64,000 nt of DNA. Source: Alphaproteobacteria bacterium. Its GTDB lineage: Bacteria; Pseudomonadota; Alphaproteobacteria; GCA-2731375. Below are positions 36,352 to 45,738 of this stretch, one piece after another. Below the pieces are notes generated by a model. That model saw only the letters and a program-made list of their open reading frames with translations. It made no database searches and was not told the origin of the DNA. Location: NCBI GenBank assembly GCA_016776605.1, contig JADHTB010000001.1:372001-436000 (forward strand), written 5' to 3'. How positions within the stretch are numbered: position 1 is the stretch's first letter; every line of letters starts with the position of its first letter. The translations under genes and the position numbers were made by a program.

Positions 36352-37074
36352 ATGATTCACGTTGATATCATTTCAGATACGGTTTGTCCGTGGTGCTACA
36401 TCGGCAAGCGGCGGTTCGAACAGGCCCTTGCCCTGCGCCCCAATTATGAATTCCAGATCGGTTGGCGGCCGTTTCAATTGAATCCGGACATGCCCGCCGC
36501 CGGCATGCCGCGGCAGGAATATCTGAAGGCGAAATTCGGCGGCGTCGAACGGGCGGACCGGGTTTACGAAGCGGTCAGCATGGCCGGCGAGGAGGCCGGT
36601 CTTACATTCGATTTCCGCGGCATTCCCCAACAGCCCAACACTTTCGATTCACACCGGCTGGTGCGCTGGTCGGAAACCGCCGGGGTACAGGATGCCGTTG
36701 TCGAGGCATTGTTTCGGCGCTATTTCATCGACCAGGTAGACGTGGGCGATCAGGCGGTCTTGGTCGAGATTGCGATAAGTTGTGGCATGGACGGTGGCCT
36801 GGTGCGTGAATTGTTCGAAAAAGATGCCGACCGCGATCTGGTCATGGCCGAAGAAGGCATCGCCCGGCGCATGGGCATCAATGGCGTGCCCTGCTTTGTG
36901 ATCGATCACAAATACGCCATATCCGGGGCGCAGGAACCCTCGGTCCTGGCCCATGTCTTCGATCTGACCCTGCAAGACAAGGTGCCCGATAACATCGGCG
37001 CCGCCAAGCCTCTAGAGACCCCTCTCGAGTCCCCTCAGGATGCTGGGGATGTTGGGGATGCCGGCGCTGATTGA
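36352..37074 (+). CDS. DsbA-family oxidoreductase, FrnE-like
   Basis: A 240-residue thioredoxin-fold protein of the FrnE/DsbA type, started at the ATG at 36352 (MIHVDIISDTVCPWCYIGKR). The active-site motif CPWC is at residues 12-15. The helical insertion and the segment GINGVPCFVIDHKYAISGAQ with the cis-Pro (GVPCF) fit the family. No signal peptide is visible, so it is cytoplasmic. The last 40 bases overlap the 3' end of mfd on the opposite strand, and its C-terminal tail (ETPLESPQDAGDVGDAGAD) looks like non-conserved extension. Function is probably redox repair or polyketide-like isomerisation. Confidence 0.9.
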   Translation: MIHVDIISDTVCPWCYIGKRRFEQALALRPNYEFQIGWRPFQLNPDMPAAGMPRQEYLKAKFGGVERADRVYEAVSMAGEEAGLTFDFRGIPQQPNTFDSHRLVRWSETAGVQDAVVEALFRRYFIDQVDVGDQAVLVEIAISCGMDGGLVRELFEKDADRDLVMAEEGIARRMGINGVPCFVIDHKYAISGAQEPSVLAHVFDLTLQDKVPDNIGAAKPLETPLESPQDAGDVGDAGAD

Positions 37075-40000
37075 GCCAGCCTGGCCAATTGCCTGACCAG
37101 ATAATTCGCCCCCTTTAGACGGTCCGCCGCCGCTTCCCATTGCCTTTGATAGACCAGCTTATGGTCCGGGCGCAGCTTGGCCGTCCCCTTGTTATCGTTG
37201 ATGAATTCCACCAGACCGGCGGGATTGGCGAATCTATCATTGTGGAAAACCACGCTGGCCCCGCCCGGCCCGGCATCCAGCTTGGCCACATTCGCGGTGC
37301 GGCACAGGCGTTTGATGCTGACAATGGCCAGCAGATTTTCGACCTCTTCGGGCAGAACGCCAAAGCGGTCGATCAATTCGGCGGCAAAGGCATCAATCTC
37401 CGCCTCGTCCGCCAAATGGGCCAGACGGCGGTACAGGCCCAGGCGAACGTCAAGGTCGGCAACGAAATGATCCGGGATCAGGACGGCGGTGCCCAAATTA
37501 ATCTGCGGCGACCAGTCCTGGCCGTCCGTGTTCAGCTCTCCCGCCGCGCCGCTCCGCGCGGTCGCCAGCGCCTCTTCCAGCATTTGGTTATAGAGTTCGA
37601 AGCCGACTTCGCGGATATGACCGGACTGTTCCTCGCCCAATAAATTACCGGCGCCGCGAAGATCCAGATCGTGACTGGCCAGGCTGAACCCGGCGCCCAG
37701 GGAATCCAGGGATTGCAGCACCTTCAGGCGTTTTTCCGCCGCCTCGGTCGGACGCGCCCGGGGCGGCAGGGTGAAATAGGCATAGGCGCGAACCTTGGAG
37801 CGTCCGATCCGGCCGCGCAGCTGGTACAGTTGCGAGAGGCCAAAGCGGTCGGCGCGGTGTACGATCAGGGTATTGGCGGTGGGGATATCCAGGCCGGATT
37901 CAATGATCGTCGTGGACAGCAGAACATCATAGGCGCCGTCGTAAAAGGCGCTCATCACATCCTCCAACTGGCGCGGCGCCATGCGGCCATGGGCGGTGAC
38001 AAACTTAATCTCCGGTATCTGGCTGCGCAGATATTCCTCCGCCTCGGGTAAATCCAGAATGCGGGGGCAGACATAAAAGCTTTGCCCGCCCCGGTAATGT
38101 TCACGCATGATCGCCTCGCGCGTCACCACCGGATCGAATGGCATGACAAAGGTGCGCACGGCCAGGCGGTCCACGGGCGGTGTCGCGATCAGGCTCAATT
38201 CCTTGACGCCGGAGAACGCCATTTGCAGGGTGCGCGGGATCGGCGTGGCGGTCAGGGTCAACACATGAACGTCGCTGCGCAATTGTTTTAGCTGTTCCTT
38301 GTGGGCGACCCCGAAATGCTGTTCCTCATCGATCACCAAAAGGCTCAGATTGCGGAAGCTGATTTTTTTACCCAACAAGGCATGGGTGCCGATCACGATA
38401 TCCACCTGACCGTTGTCCATACCGTCGCGGGTGGTCGCCGCATCCGCCGGGCTGACCAGACGGGATAGCTGACGGATCTTTACGGGCAAGCCGGCAAAAC
38501 GTTCAGTGAAAGTCTTGAAATGCTGCCGGCACAACAAGGTGGTCGGCGTCACGATGGCAACCTGCCCGCCGTTCATGACGGTGGCGAAGGCAGCGCGCAG
38601 GGCCACTTCGGTCTTGCCGAACCCCACATCGCCACACACCAGGCGATCCATCGGCGTACCGCGCAGCAAATCGCCGAAAATATCCTCGATCGCGCTTAAT
38701 TGATCTTCCGTCTCTTCATAGGGGAAACGGGCGCAAAATTCCTCATACAGGCCTTCCGGCCGTTCAACGGCCGGCGCCGTGCGCAAAACCCGTTCCGCCG
38801 CCACCTTGATCAGTTGATCGGCCATGTCGCGGATATGCTTTTTCAGCTTGGCTTTTCGGGCCTGCCAGGCCGCCCCGCCCAAACGGTCGAGAGCGACGCC
38901 GGCATCTTCCGAGCCATAGCGGGACAGCAACTCGATATTTTCCGCCGGCAGGAACAGCTTGTCATTGCCGTTGTAATGCAGCTCCAGACAATCATGCGGG
39001 GCGCCGCCAACATCGATGGTTTGCAGACCCACATAGCGGCCGATGCCGTGTTCCACATGCACCACCAGATCGCCTTCGGAAAGCTGGCTTTGCTCGGTCA
39101 GGAACTCTTCCGCCCGCCGGCTGCGCCGCCGCCGGGCCAGACGGTCGCCCAGCACATCGGTTTCCGAGATGATGGCCAGATCCGCCGTCTCCACGCCCTG
39201 TTCCAGGCTGAGCACCACCATCGCCGGTACACTTGGCGGCAGCGCCATGACGGCCGGCCAATGTTCGACGCGCTGGACCCCGTCAATGTCGTGATCATGC
39301 AGCAGCAGGGCCATGCGTTCCGCCGAGCCCTGGCTGAAGGCGGCGAAAACCACGCGCCGGCCCGCCCGGCGCTGTACGTTCACATGGCCGCGCAGGGCAT
39401 CCAGGACATTGACCTCCGCCTGAGCCCGCTCGGCGGCGAAGCTGCGGCCCTGGCGGCCGGCGAAATCGATGACCTGGGCGCTTTCCGGTGCGGCAAAGGG
39501 CGAAAATATGCCGCCTTTCCGCTCCGCCAGCGCCGCATCCCAGGCCGTGGCGTCCAGGAACAGCTGTCCCGGCGGTATCGGTTTGTAGGACGGCGCGCCG
39601 CCATAAGGGTTCTTCTGGGCCTCGATACGGGCCTGATAATAATCCTCTATCTGGGCCAGACGGTCGTCGCGGGCTTCCAGGCACAAATGATCCAGGGTGA
39701 CCGCGCCCGCGTCCACATAGTCGAACACCGTCTCCAGCCCATCGTGAAACAGCGGCAGCCAATGTTCCATCCCCGCATGCCGCCGGCCTTCCGAGATCGA
39801 GGCATACAACGGATCGTCGTCGGTTACGGCGCCAAACAATGCGCGGTAGCCCTGACGAAAGCGGGCCGTGGTTTCCTCGGTCAACTGCACTTCCGAGACC
39901 GGCACCAGATCCACCGCTTGGCCGGTGCCGATGGTGATCTGGGTCAGAGGATCGAACAGGCGCACGCTTTCCAGGGTATCGCCGAAAAAATCCAGCCGCA

Positions 40001-40544
40001 CCGGGGTCTCGGCCCCGGCGGGGAAAATATCGACAATGCCGCCACGGGTGGCGAATTCACCCGGTTCCATCACCGTGCCGCTGCGGCTGTAACCATTGCG
40101 GACCAGAAATTCCAGCAACGCCGCCACCTCGACCACCGCCCCGATCCCGGCCTGAAAAGCCGCACCTTGGATAGAGCGGCGCGGCGGCAGGCGCTGCAGG
40201 GAGGCATTGACCGTGGTCAGCAGAATGGCCGGCGCCTTGGGCGGCGGCTGGCCCACCAGACGGGCCAGGGTGCTCATGCGGGTGGCGGAGATTTCGGCGT
40301 TGGGCGAGACCCGGTCGTAGGGCAAGGTGTCCCAGGCGGGCAGCCGCAGGATGTGGGTGCCCGGCGCGAAAAAGCCGATGCCCTCGGCCAGGCTGGCCAT
40401 GCGTCCCTCGTCCCGGGCGATGTGCACCAGCCACCCCGGCGCGCCCTGGGCCAGTTCCGCCAGGGCTAACGCATCCAGGCCCTCGGGCATCCCGGTGAGT
40501 TCGAATCTGGATCTTCCAGATAATATTTTATCTTTATAATTCAA
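37035..40544 (-). CDS. mfd: Transcription-repair coupling factor Mfd
   Basis: Mfd is the translocase that removes RNA polymerase stalled at DNA lesions and recruits UvrA. The 1169-residue product has the N-terminal UvrB-like module (YDRVSPNAEISATRM, VEVAALLEFLVRNGYSRSG), the CarD-like polymerase-interaction domain (GDLVVHVEHGIGRYVGLQ), the helicase motif I GDVGFGKTEVALRA, motif II DEEQHFG, LTATPIPRTLQMA, and the RecG-homology and C-terminal TRCF domain (INLGTAVLIPDHFVADLDVRLGLYRR split over about 1010-1060). Length is normal. The apparent start is a TTG four bases beyond the sdhE stop, with no good ribosome site, suggesting coupling. Its 3' end overlaps the FrnE-like gene. Confidence 0.96.
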   Translation of the reverse strand: MNYKDKILSGRSRFELTGMPEGLDALALAELAQGAPGWLVHIARDEGRMASLAEGIGFFAPGTHILRLPAWDTLPYDRVSPNAEISATRMSTLARLVGQPPPKAPAILLTTVNASLQRLPPRRSIQGAAFQAGIGAVVEVAALLEFLVRNGYSRSGTVMEPGEFATRGGIVDIFPAGAETPVRLDFFGDTLESVRLFDPLTQITIGTGQAVDLVPVSEVQLTEETTARFRQGYRALFGAVTDDDPLYASISEGRRHAGMEHWLPLFHDGLETVFDYVDAGAVTLDHLCLEARDDRLAQIEDYYQARIEAQKNPYGGAPSYKPIPPGQLFLDATAWDAALAERKGGIFSPFAAPESAQVIDFAGRQGRSFAAERAQAEVNVLDALRGHVNVQRRAGRRVVFAAFSQGSAERMALLLHDHDIDGVQRVEHWPAVMALPPSVPAMVVLSLEQGVETADLAIISETDVLGDRLARRRRSRRAEEFLTEQSQLSEGDLVVHVEHGIGRYVGLQTIDVGGAPHDCLELHYNGNDKLFLPAENIELLSRYGSEDAGVALDRLGGAAWQARKAKLKKHIRDMADQLIKVAAERVLRTAPAVERPEGLYEEFCARFPYEETEDQLSAIEDIFGDLLRGTPMDRLVCGDVGFGKTEVALRAAFATVMNGGQVAIVTPTTLLCRQHFKTFTERFAGLPVKIRQLSRLVSPADAATTRDGMDNGQVDIVIGTHALLGKKISFRNLSLLVIDEEQHFGVAHKEQLKQLRSDVHVLTLTATPIPRTLQMAFSGVKELSLIATPPVDRLAVRTFVMPFDPVVTREAIMREHYRGGQSFYVCPRILDLPEAEEYLRSQIPEIKFVTAHGRMAPRQLEDVMSAFYDGAYDVLLSTTIIESGLDIPTANTLIVHRADRFGLSQLYQLRGRIGRSKVRAYAYFTLPPRARPTEAAEKRLKVLQSLDSLGAGFSLASHDLDLRGAGNLLGEEQSGHIREVGFELYNQMLEEALATARSGAAGELNTDGQDWSPQINLGTAVLIPDHFVADLDVRLGLYRRLAHLADEAEIDAFAAELIDRFGVLPEEVENLLAIVSIKRLCRTANVAKLDAGPGGASVVFHNDRFANPAGLVEFINDNKGTAKLRPDHKLVYQRQWEAAADRLKGANYLVRQLARLAQSAPASPTSPAS

Positions 40545-40548
40545 TTCA

Positions 40549-40812
40549 CTATGGCACTAATTTAAAGTCTAAAATCATCCGCATAATATGATGATCATGC
40601 TCCGGCGGCACCGTTTCCCGGCCGGCCAGCCAGGCATAAATATCGTGCTCGTTCTCGTCCAGGATGGCTTCGTACAAGGCCATTTCAGCCTCGCTCATGG
40701 CCGGCAAATGGCGCTCGGCGAATTGCCCCAGAACCAGATCCAGTTCCTTGGTGCCCCGGTGCCAGCTATGATAGCGCAAACGCTTGCGCCGAATTTCCAG
40801 ATCTTCCTGCAT
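40549..40812 (-). CDS. sdhE: Succinate dehydrogenase flavinylation/assembly factor SdhE
   Basis: An 87-residue SdhE/SDH5 (DUF339) protein that helps insert covalent FAD into succinate dehydrogenase subunit A. It starts MQEDLEIRRKRLRYHSWHRG, where RxxxRSWRRG-type residues that contact SdhA are present as RYHSWHRGTKE, followed by MSEAEMALYEAILDENEHDIYAW. Length is typical. The divergent recG lies 66 bases to the right and mfd follows within four bases on the same strand, the usual alphaproteobacterial arrangement. Confidence 0.95.
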   Translation of the reverse strand: MQEDLEIRRKRLRYHSWHRGTKELDLVLGQFAERHLPAMSEAEMALYEAILDENEHDIYAWLAGRETVPPEHDHHIMRMILDFKLVP

Positions 40813-40878
40813 CGCTATCCACCCCTTCCGCCACAGGATATAACTTACCCTTCGAATTCACGCTAGCGTTGGAGCGTC

Positions 40879-42963
40879 ATGCGACCAGAAATACTATTTC
40901 CGCTGTTCAAGCCGGTCACCGCACTGAAAGGCGTCGGGCCGCGCCTGGGCAAATTGATCGAGAAACTGGCCGGCGGCCGGTTGGTGGATTTATGCTGGCA
41001 TCTGCCCACCGGGCTGATCGACCGCCGCTTTCGCCCCAACGTGGCCGATGCCCCCGACGGCGCCGTAGTGACCCTGACCGTCACCGTGGACGAGCATCAC
41101 CCCCCTTCCAACCGCCGCCTGCCCTACAAGGTGCTGTGCAGCGATCAGAGCGGCACGGTCAGCCTGGTGTTCTTCAATGCCAAGGAAGACTATCTGCACC
41201 AGCTCCTGCCCCTGGGCGCCACCCGGATCGTCTCGGGCCGGGTCGGCCATTACGGCGCCGAAATTCAGATGCCCCATCCCGACCATATGCTGGCGGTGGA
41301 GAAAGAGGCCGAATTGCCCCTGGTGGAGGCAACCTATCCCCTGACCGCGGGCCTGACCGCCAAGCCCTTGCACCGGGCCATCCATGGTGCCCTGGAACAG
41401 ACGCCGGAACTGGCGGAATGGCAGGATCCGGCCTGGCTGGCGCGGGAAAAATGGCTGCCCTGGCGGCCGGCCCTGCTGGCGGCCCACGCACCGGGCAGCC
41501 AAGACGCGTTGCAGCCCGGCGATCCCGCCCGCCGCCGCCTGGCCTATGACGAATTGCTGGCCAATCAACTGGCCCTGGCCATGATCCGCGCCGCCAACCG
41601 GGGCCGTGCGGGCCGCGCCATCGTCGGTGATGGCCGCCTGCGCCAGGCCCTGGCAACCGCCCTGCCCTATAAACTGACCCAGGGGCAGGAACAGGTGCTG
41701 GGCGAAATCCAAGCCGACATGGCCGTGCAACAACGCATGTTGCGCCTGTTGCAGGGGGATGTGGGCAGCGGCAAGACCATTGTCGCCCTGCTGGCCATGC
41801 TGGGGGCGGTGGAAACCGGCGCCCAGGCGGCCTTTATGGTGCCCACGGAAATTCTCGCCCGGCAGCATTTCGATACCCTGACTGCGTTGTGCCGGGATCT
41901 GCCGGTCCGCATTCAGGTTCTGACCGGGCGCAGCAAGGGGCGGCCACGGCAAGCCCTGCTGAGCGATCTGGCTGACGGCCAAATCGACATCCTGATCGGC
42001 ACCCATGCGCTGTTTACCGGCGATGTGATCTTTCACGATCTGGCCCTGACGGTGATCGACGAACAGCATCGTTTCGGGGTGCATCAGCGGTTGAACCTGG
42101 GCGACAAGGGCGTCGCGGCGGATATTCTGGTGATGACGGCAACGCCGATCCCCCGCACGTTGAGCCTGACCGTCTATGGCGATATGGATATTTCCCTGCT
42201 GCAGGGCAAACCGCCCGGCCGGCAGCCGGTGGATACCCGCGCCATGCCGCTGTCCCGCCTGGACGAGGTGGTGGCAGGCGTACAACGCGCCATCAATCAG
42301 GGCGCGCGGGCCTTTTGGGTCTGCCCGTTGGTGGAGGAGAACGACCTGCTGGACATGGCGGCGGCAGAGGAACGCCACGCCACCCTGGCCAGGCTATTCG
42401 GGCCGGAACGGGTGGGTCTGATCCATGGCCGTATGAAGGCCAAGGAGAAAGACCTGGCCATGGAGGCCTTTGTCGCCGGCCGGACCCAGGTGCTGGTGGC
42501 CACCACGGTGATCGAGGTGGGCGTCGATGTGCCCGAGGCGACGATCATGGCGGTGGAACACGCCGAACGTTTCGGCCTGGCGCAACTGCACCAGTTGCGC
42601 GGCCGGGTGGGCCGGGGCGGGCAGAAAAGCCATTGTCTGTTGTTGTATGCCGAGCCTTTGGGGGAAAACGCCCGCGCCCGCATCGCCATCATGCGCGAGA
42701 CCGAGGACGGCTTTCGCATCGCCGAGGAAGATTTGCGCCTGCGCGGCACCGGCGAACTGCTGGGCACCCGGCAAAGCGGCTTTCCCGAATTCCGCCTGGC
42801 CGACGCAATGGCCCATCAGGATCTGATGGAAGTAGCCCGGGACGACGCCCAATTAATCCTGACCCGCGACCCCCACCTGGAAACCGAGCGCGGCCAGGCG
42901 TTGCGGGCGCTGCTGTACCTGTTCGAACGAGACGCGGCGGTAAAGCTGTTGCGGTCTGGTTGA
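40879..42963 (+). CDS. recG: ATP-dependent DNA helicase RecG
   Basis: RecG reverses stalled replication forks and branch-migrates Holliday junctions. The 694-residue protein has the N-terminal wedge/OB domain (VGPRLGKLIEKLAGG, VSLVFFNAKEDYL) and helicase motifs I GDVGSGKTIVALLA (about 294-307), Ia PTEILARQHF, II VIDEQHRFGV, III MTATPIPRTLSLT, IV, V TTVIEVGVDVPEA and VI QLRGRVGRGG. The TRG-like motif region FRIAEEDLRLRGTGELLG is intact. GGAG precedes the ATG. It ends 120 bases before a G/C-rich hairpin with a T-rich tail at 43085-43119. Confidence 0.96.
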   Translation: MRPEILFPLFKPVTALKGVGPRLGKLIEKLAGGRLVDLCWHLPTGLIDRRFRPNVADAPDGAVVTLTVTVDEHHPPSNRRLPYKVLCSDQSGTVSLVFFNAKEDYLHQLLPLGATRIVSGRVGHYGAEIQMPHPDHMLAVEKEAELPLVEATYPLTAGLTAKPLHRAIHGALEQTPELAEWQDPAWLAREKWLPWRPALLAAHAPGSQDALQPGDPARRRLAYDELLANQLALAMIRAANRGRAGRAIVGDGRLRQALATALPYKLTQGQEQVLGEIQADMAVQQRMLRLLQGDVGSGKTIVALLAMLGAVETGAQAAFMVPTEILARQHFDTLTALCRDLPVRIQVLTGRSKGRPRQALLSDLADGQIDILIGTHALFTGDVIFHDLALTVIDEQHRFGVHQRLNLGDKGVAADILVMTATPIPRTLSLTVYGDMDISLLQGKPPGRQPVDTRAMPLSRLDEVVAGVQRAINQGARAFWVCPLVEENDLLDMAAAEERHATLARLFGPERVGLIHGRMKAKEKDLAMEAFVAGRTQVLVATTVIEVGVDVPEATIMAVEHAERFGLAQLHQLRGRVGRGGQKSHCLLLYAEPLGENARARIAIMRETEDGFRIAEEDLRLRGTGELLGTRQSGFPEFRLADAMAHQDLMEVARDDAQLILTRDPHLETERGQALRALLYLFERDAAVKLLRSG

Positions 42964-43039
42964 AGGCAAAAAGCAAGACCTGAGCCTAACCGTTTATCTC
43001 TCCAGTCCCATACGACACCATTAAGACTATCTTTCCGAA

Positions 43040-43058
43040 ATCTATGTAATTCATAGAT
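43040..43058. promoter_or_regulatory. Perfect inverted repeat ATCTATG-N5-CATAGAT
   Basis: ATCTATG at 43040-43046 and CATAGAT at 43052-43058 are exact reverse complements with a five-base spacer TAATT. It lies in the recG-kinase spacer, about 105 bases before the kinase start. It could be an operator for that gene; no candidate regulator is adjacent. Confidence 0.3.
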
Positions 43059-43084
43059 GTGGCGCGCAAAATTTCGCGTACCGG

Positions 43085-43119
43085 GCGCCGGTTTGTCCGG
43101 CGCGGGTTTATTTTGGGCT
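43085..43119 (+). terminator. Probable intrinsic terminator of recG
   Basis: GCGCCGG (43085-43091) and CCGGCGC (43097-43103) pair perfectly around TTTGT and are followed by GGGTTTATTTT. The stem is GC-rich and the tail is T-rich but begins with three Gs, so strength is uncertain. It is 122 bases after the recG stop and ahead of the kinase gene on the same strand. Confidence 0.45.
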
Positions 43120-43162
43120 TTCGTTCGTGCAAAACAACGCGACAAGTCGGAGTATTCGTTAC

Positions 43163-44950
43163 GTGATGGCCAGCAAGCGCAATGAGGACAGGCGGAAGAA
43201 TGGCCCGCGCCACGAAACCGGCAGGATAAAGTTTTCCACGGCCGAATTCGCGATCCCCGCCAACGAACATCTGTTTCGCGTCTCGGAGGCTTCGAAACAA
43301 CGCATTTCCGTCCTAGCCCTCTGCGCCCTGGCGATCATTTTGGCGGCGACATTCCAGTTGGCGCTCGGCCTGCAAAATGACGCTCAAACCCCGGCAATTA
43401 TGTTTTTCCGTGGCACGAACATTGTTCTGGTGCTAGCCATGATCGTCCTGGCGCTGCGCAAAGCGGATTATCGCGCGCTGGATTACGCTTTATTGCTGTT
43501 TGCCGCATCATCCGTGCTCCAAACCGTCGTGTTGCAAGAGATCGCTGATCCGGAAAAAATTGGTCTGTTGGGCCGCAACCTGGCGGTCATCGTCATCGGA
43601 CACACCTTGCTGCCGACGCGGTTGGTATTTTCCAATTTCGTAATGACCGTGATGGCGGTTGTCAGCCTGATTCAAATCGTTGTTTTCCAGCAATTTGGCC
43701 TGAATGAAAAATTTGGACTTGGCGCCCTTGTCGTATCCCTGACGGTGATTGGGATTGTCACCAGATGGCAGCGTGAAGTCGCCAATCGCCGCCGCTATCG
43801 CGCCACGCGCGAACGCAACAATCTGGTGGCGGCCTTACGCGACAGCGAAAGCAGAATGCGTCTGGTTACCGACAATGTGCCCGCCTTCATCGCCTATGTT
43901 GATAAAGAGCAGAAATTGCGTTTCACCAACCAGACCGGGGTGGACTGGTACCAGGCCGGCCGGGGGGAGGTGATTGGCGCCACCCTTGGCGACCTGCTTG
44001 GCAACAATTATGCCGACGCCCGGAGCCATATTGAAGCGGCCCTGCAGGGGGAGCCGGTCCGTTTTGAGCAGGTTCAGGTTTATCCGGATGGCAAGACGAG
44101 AACCGTTGATATTCACTATTTGCCGCACAAAAATGAGGCTGGCGACGTGTTGGGGTTTTTTGCTCAAACCTTCGACGTTACCGATATCAAGCAGTCCGAG
44201 TTGGAACTGGATCAGGCCAGGCGGGCGGCGGAGACGGCCAATAAATCCAAGTCTTTATTCCTGGCCAATATGAGCCATGAACTGCGCACGCCCTTGAACG
44301 CGGTCATTGGCTTTTCCAATGCCATGCGGTCGGGTCTGACGGGGAAACTGCAAGATAAACAAATGGAGTATTTGCTGGATATCTCCACCTCGGGCGAACA
44401 TCTGTTGTCACTTATCAACGATCTGCTGGATTTTGCCAAAATCGAGGCCGGGAAACTGGAACCCGTTCCCGAGGAAATCGATGTCGACCACCAGATCACC
44501 GGCTCTCTCCCCCTGGTCAGGGAGCAAGCGGAACTTAAAAATATCGAGCTGCTGCATCAGCAGACGGATGCGGCGCTCGTCCTCAATGCAGACCCCCGCA
44601 TGGTCCGCCAGATGCTGGTCAACCTATTGTCGAACGCCGTCAAATTCTCGCCCAGAGACAGCGTCGTCACAATCTCGACTTCGACGTCCACGGCGGAAGA
44701 GATCCATATCACCGTGCGTGATACAGGCGTGGGCATGGCCCCTGACGAAATCCCCAAGGCCATCGAAGCGTTCGAGCAAACCGCCAGCGGCATTAACGCC
44801 GGCGGTACGGGCCTTGGCCTGCCCCTGGTCAATAAGATGATGGCGTTGCACAACGGTTCCCTGCAAATCGAGAGCGCCGAAGGTGAAGGCACGGCGGTTT
44901 CATTGCGCTTTCCCGCGTATCGTATCCTGGATCAAGCCGCCGGACTTTAA
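43163..44950 (+). CDS. PAS-domain membrane sensor histidine kinase
   Basis: About 595 residues. I prefer the GTG at 43163 (GGAG ten bases upstream) over earlier in-frame starts. A basic N-terminus is followed by a block of about five or six hydrophobic segments (roughly residues 40-190), a PAS domain (about 225-345: RLVTDNVPAFIAYVDKEQ), a HisKA domain with the phospho-acceptor in ANMSHELRTPLNAV, and an HATPase domain (LVNLLSNAVKF, VRDTGVGM, GTGLGLPLVNK). No response regulator is adjacent. Its stop overlaps the convergent TetR gene stop by four bases. The signal is unknown. Confidence 0.92.
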   Translation: MMASKRNEDRRKNGPRHETGRIKFSTAEFAIPANEHLFRVSEASKQRISVLALCALAIILAATFQLALGLQNDAQTPAIMFFRGTNIVLVLAMIVLALRKADYRALDYALLLFAASSVLQTVVLQEIADPEKIGLLGRNLAVIVIGHTLLPTRLVFSNFVMTVMAVVSLIQIVVFQQFGLNEKFGLGALVVSLTVIGIVTRWQREVANRRRYRATRERNNLVAALRDSESRMRLVTDNVPAFIAYVDKEQKLRFTNQTGVDWYQAGRGEVIGATLGDLLGNNYADARSHIEAALQGEPVRFEQVQVYPDGKTRTVDIHYLPHKNEAGDVLGFFAQTFDVTDIKQSELELDQARRAAETANKSKSLFLANMSHELRTPLNAVIGFSNAMRSGLTGKLQDKQMEYLLDISTSGEHLLSLINDLLDFAKIEAGKLEPVPEEIDVDHQITGSLPLVREQAELKNIELLHQQTDAALVLNADPRMVRQMLVNLLSNAVKFSPRDSVVTISTSTSTAEEIHITVRDTGVGMAPDEIPKAIEAFEQTASGINAGGTGLGLPLVNKMMALHNGSLQIESAEGEGTAVSLRFPAYRILDQAAGL

Positions 44951-45657
44951 GCGACGCCGGGGGCCGCCCCGGATGTTCTTAGGGCGGCTGTTTGCATGTC
45001 GATCAAGTCCTCCACGAAGACATCCCTGGCGGGGCGGTTCGGGCGCTGGCGCTGGCCGAGGCTGTCGCGCTCGCGGTCTGCCAGGGCATAGACGACGGCC
45101 CTGAAGACGATGCCCATACGTTCTCGGAATAGGGGCTCCGGCATCCCCGGCAGCAGCCCACGCGCCATTTCCGCGACCTGCTGCAGGCTTTCATCCCAGC
45201 GGCCGCGGGCCAGGTGGGCGATGTCGATTTCGGCGCTGGCGTAGGCCTGGGCCAGAAACCTGACGTAGTTGCCGCCATTGTTGCCATCACGACCCCCCTC
45301 GGATTGGGCCGCCAGAGGGCGGACATAGCTGGCGACGATATCGCGCAGGCTGATTTCGCCAGCCGCTGCCCGTAATTGTTCCAGCAATGCCAGGCGGCGG
45401 CGGTTGATCACCGACATGCGCCGCTCCACCACCGCCTCGATCACCGCATCGCGGGAGCCGAAATAATAATGGATGGACGAGGTGTTCAATTGCCCCGCCT
45501 CGCGGTTGATCAGCCGCATGGAAACGGCGTCGATCCCGCGTTCGGCGAACAGCCGTTCGGCCGTCTCGATCAACCGCTGCCGGGTTTCCGAGTGGCCGGG
45601 TTCTGCGGGTCTGGCTTCCGTAGATTTAGCTTCCGTGGTTTTGGCTTTGCCCGTCAT
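44947..45657 (-). CDS. TetR-family transcriptional regulator
   Basis: A 236-residue TetR-type repressor. The N-terminal helix-turn-helix is clear: RQRLIETAERLFAERGIDAV, MRLINREAG and SSIHYYFGSRDAVIEAV (residues about 24-75), preceded by a KTTEAKSTEARPAEPG low-complexity leader. The ligand-binding C-terminal half is not assignable (a DUF1956-like CerR-type domain is possible). It is divergent from the TauD-type dioxygenase gene, and the 81-base gap contains a perfect inverted repeat over a -10-like sequence, so it most likely represses that gene. Confidence 0.93.
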   Translation of the reverse strand: MTGKAKTTEAKSTEARPAEPGHSETRQRLIETAERLFAERGIDAVSMRLINREAGQLNTSSIHYYFGSRDAVIEAVVERRMSVINRRRLALLEQLRAAAGEISLRDIVASYVRPLAAQSEGGRDGNNGGNYVRFLAQAYASAEIDIAHLARGRWDESLQQVAEMARGLLPGMPEPLFRERMGIVFRAVVYALADRERDSLGQRQRPNRPARDVFVEDLIDMQTAALRTSGAAPGVA

Positions 45658-45675
45658 GGCGAGACAAAAACATGC

Positions 45676-45717
45676 TTGACCTGTTAAAGCAACTGATTTA
45701 ATAAAGCGGATGCTTTA
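45676..45717 (+). promoter_or_regulatory. Promoter with overlapping operator for the dioxygenase gene
   Basis: TTGACC at 45676-45681 and TAATAA at 45699-45704 are spaced 17 bases, a fair -35/-10 pair reading rightward. TAAAGC (45702-45707) and GCTTTA (45712-45717) form a perfect 6-bp inverted repeat with spacer GGAT, overlapping the -10. A third TTAAAGC half-site lies at 45684-45690. Placement between TetR and its divergent neighbour fits repression by TetR. Confidence 0.55.
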
Positions 45718-45738
45718 GTTACTTATGGGGAGCCCACC

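Noticed and set aside
40495-40512. TTCGAAT word suggesting a tRNA T-loop
   Set aside because: It lies within the mfd coding start with no acceptor, D or anticodon stems around it. Other TTCGAAT words are also inside genes or the repeat at 48988.
43040-43058. LexA-type SOS box near recG
   Set aside because: The inverted repeat ATCTATG-N5-CATAGAT does not match the alphaproteobacterial GTTC-N7-GTTC or the enterobacterial CTGT-N8-ACAG pattern, and it lies downstream of recG.
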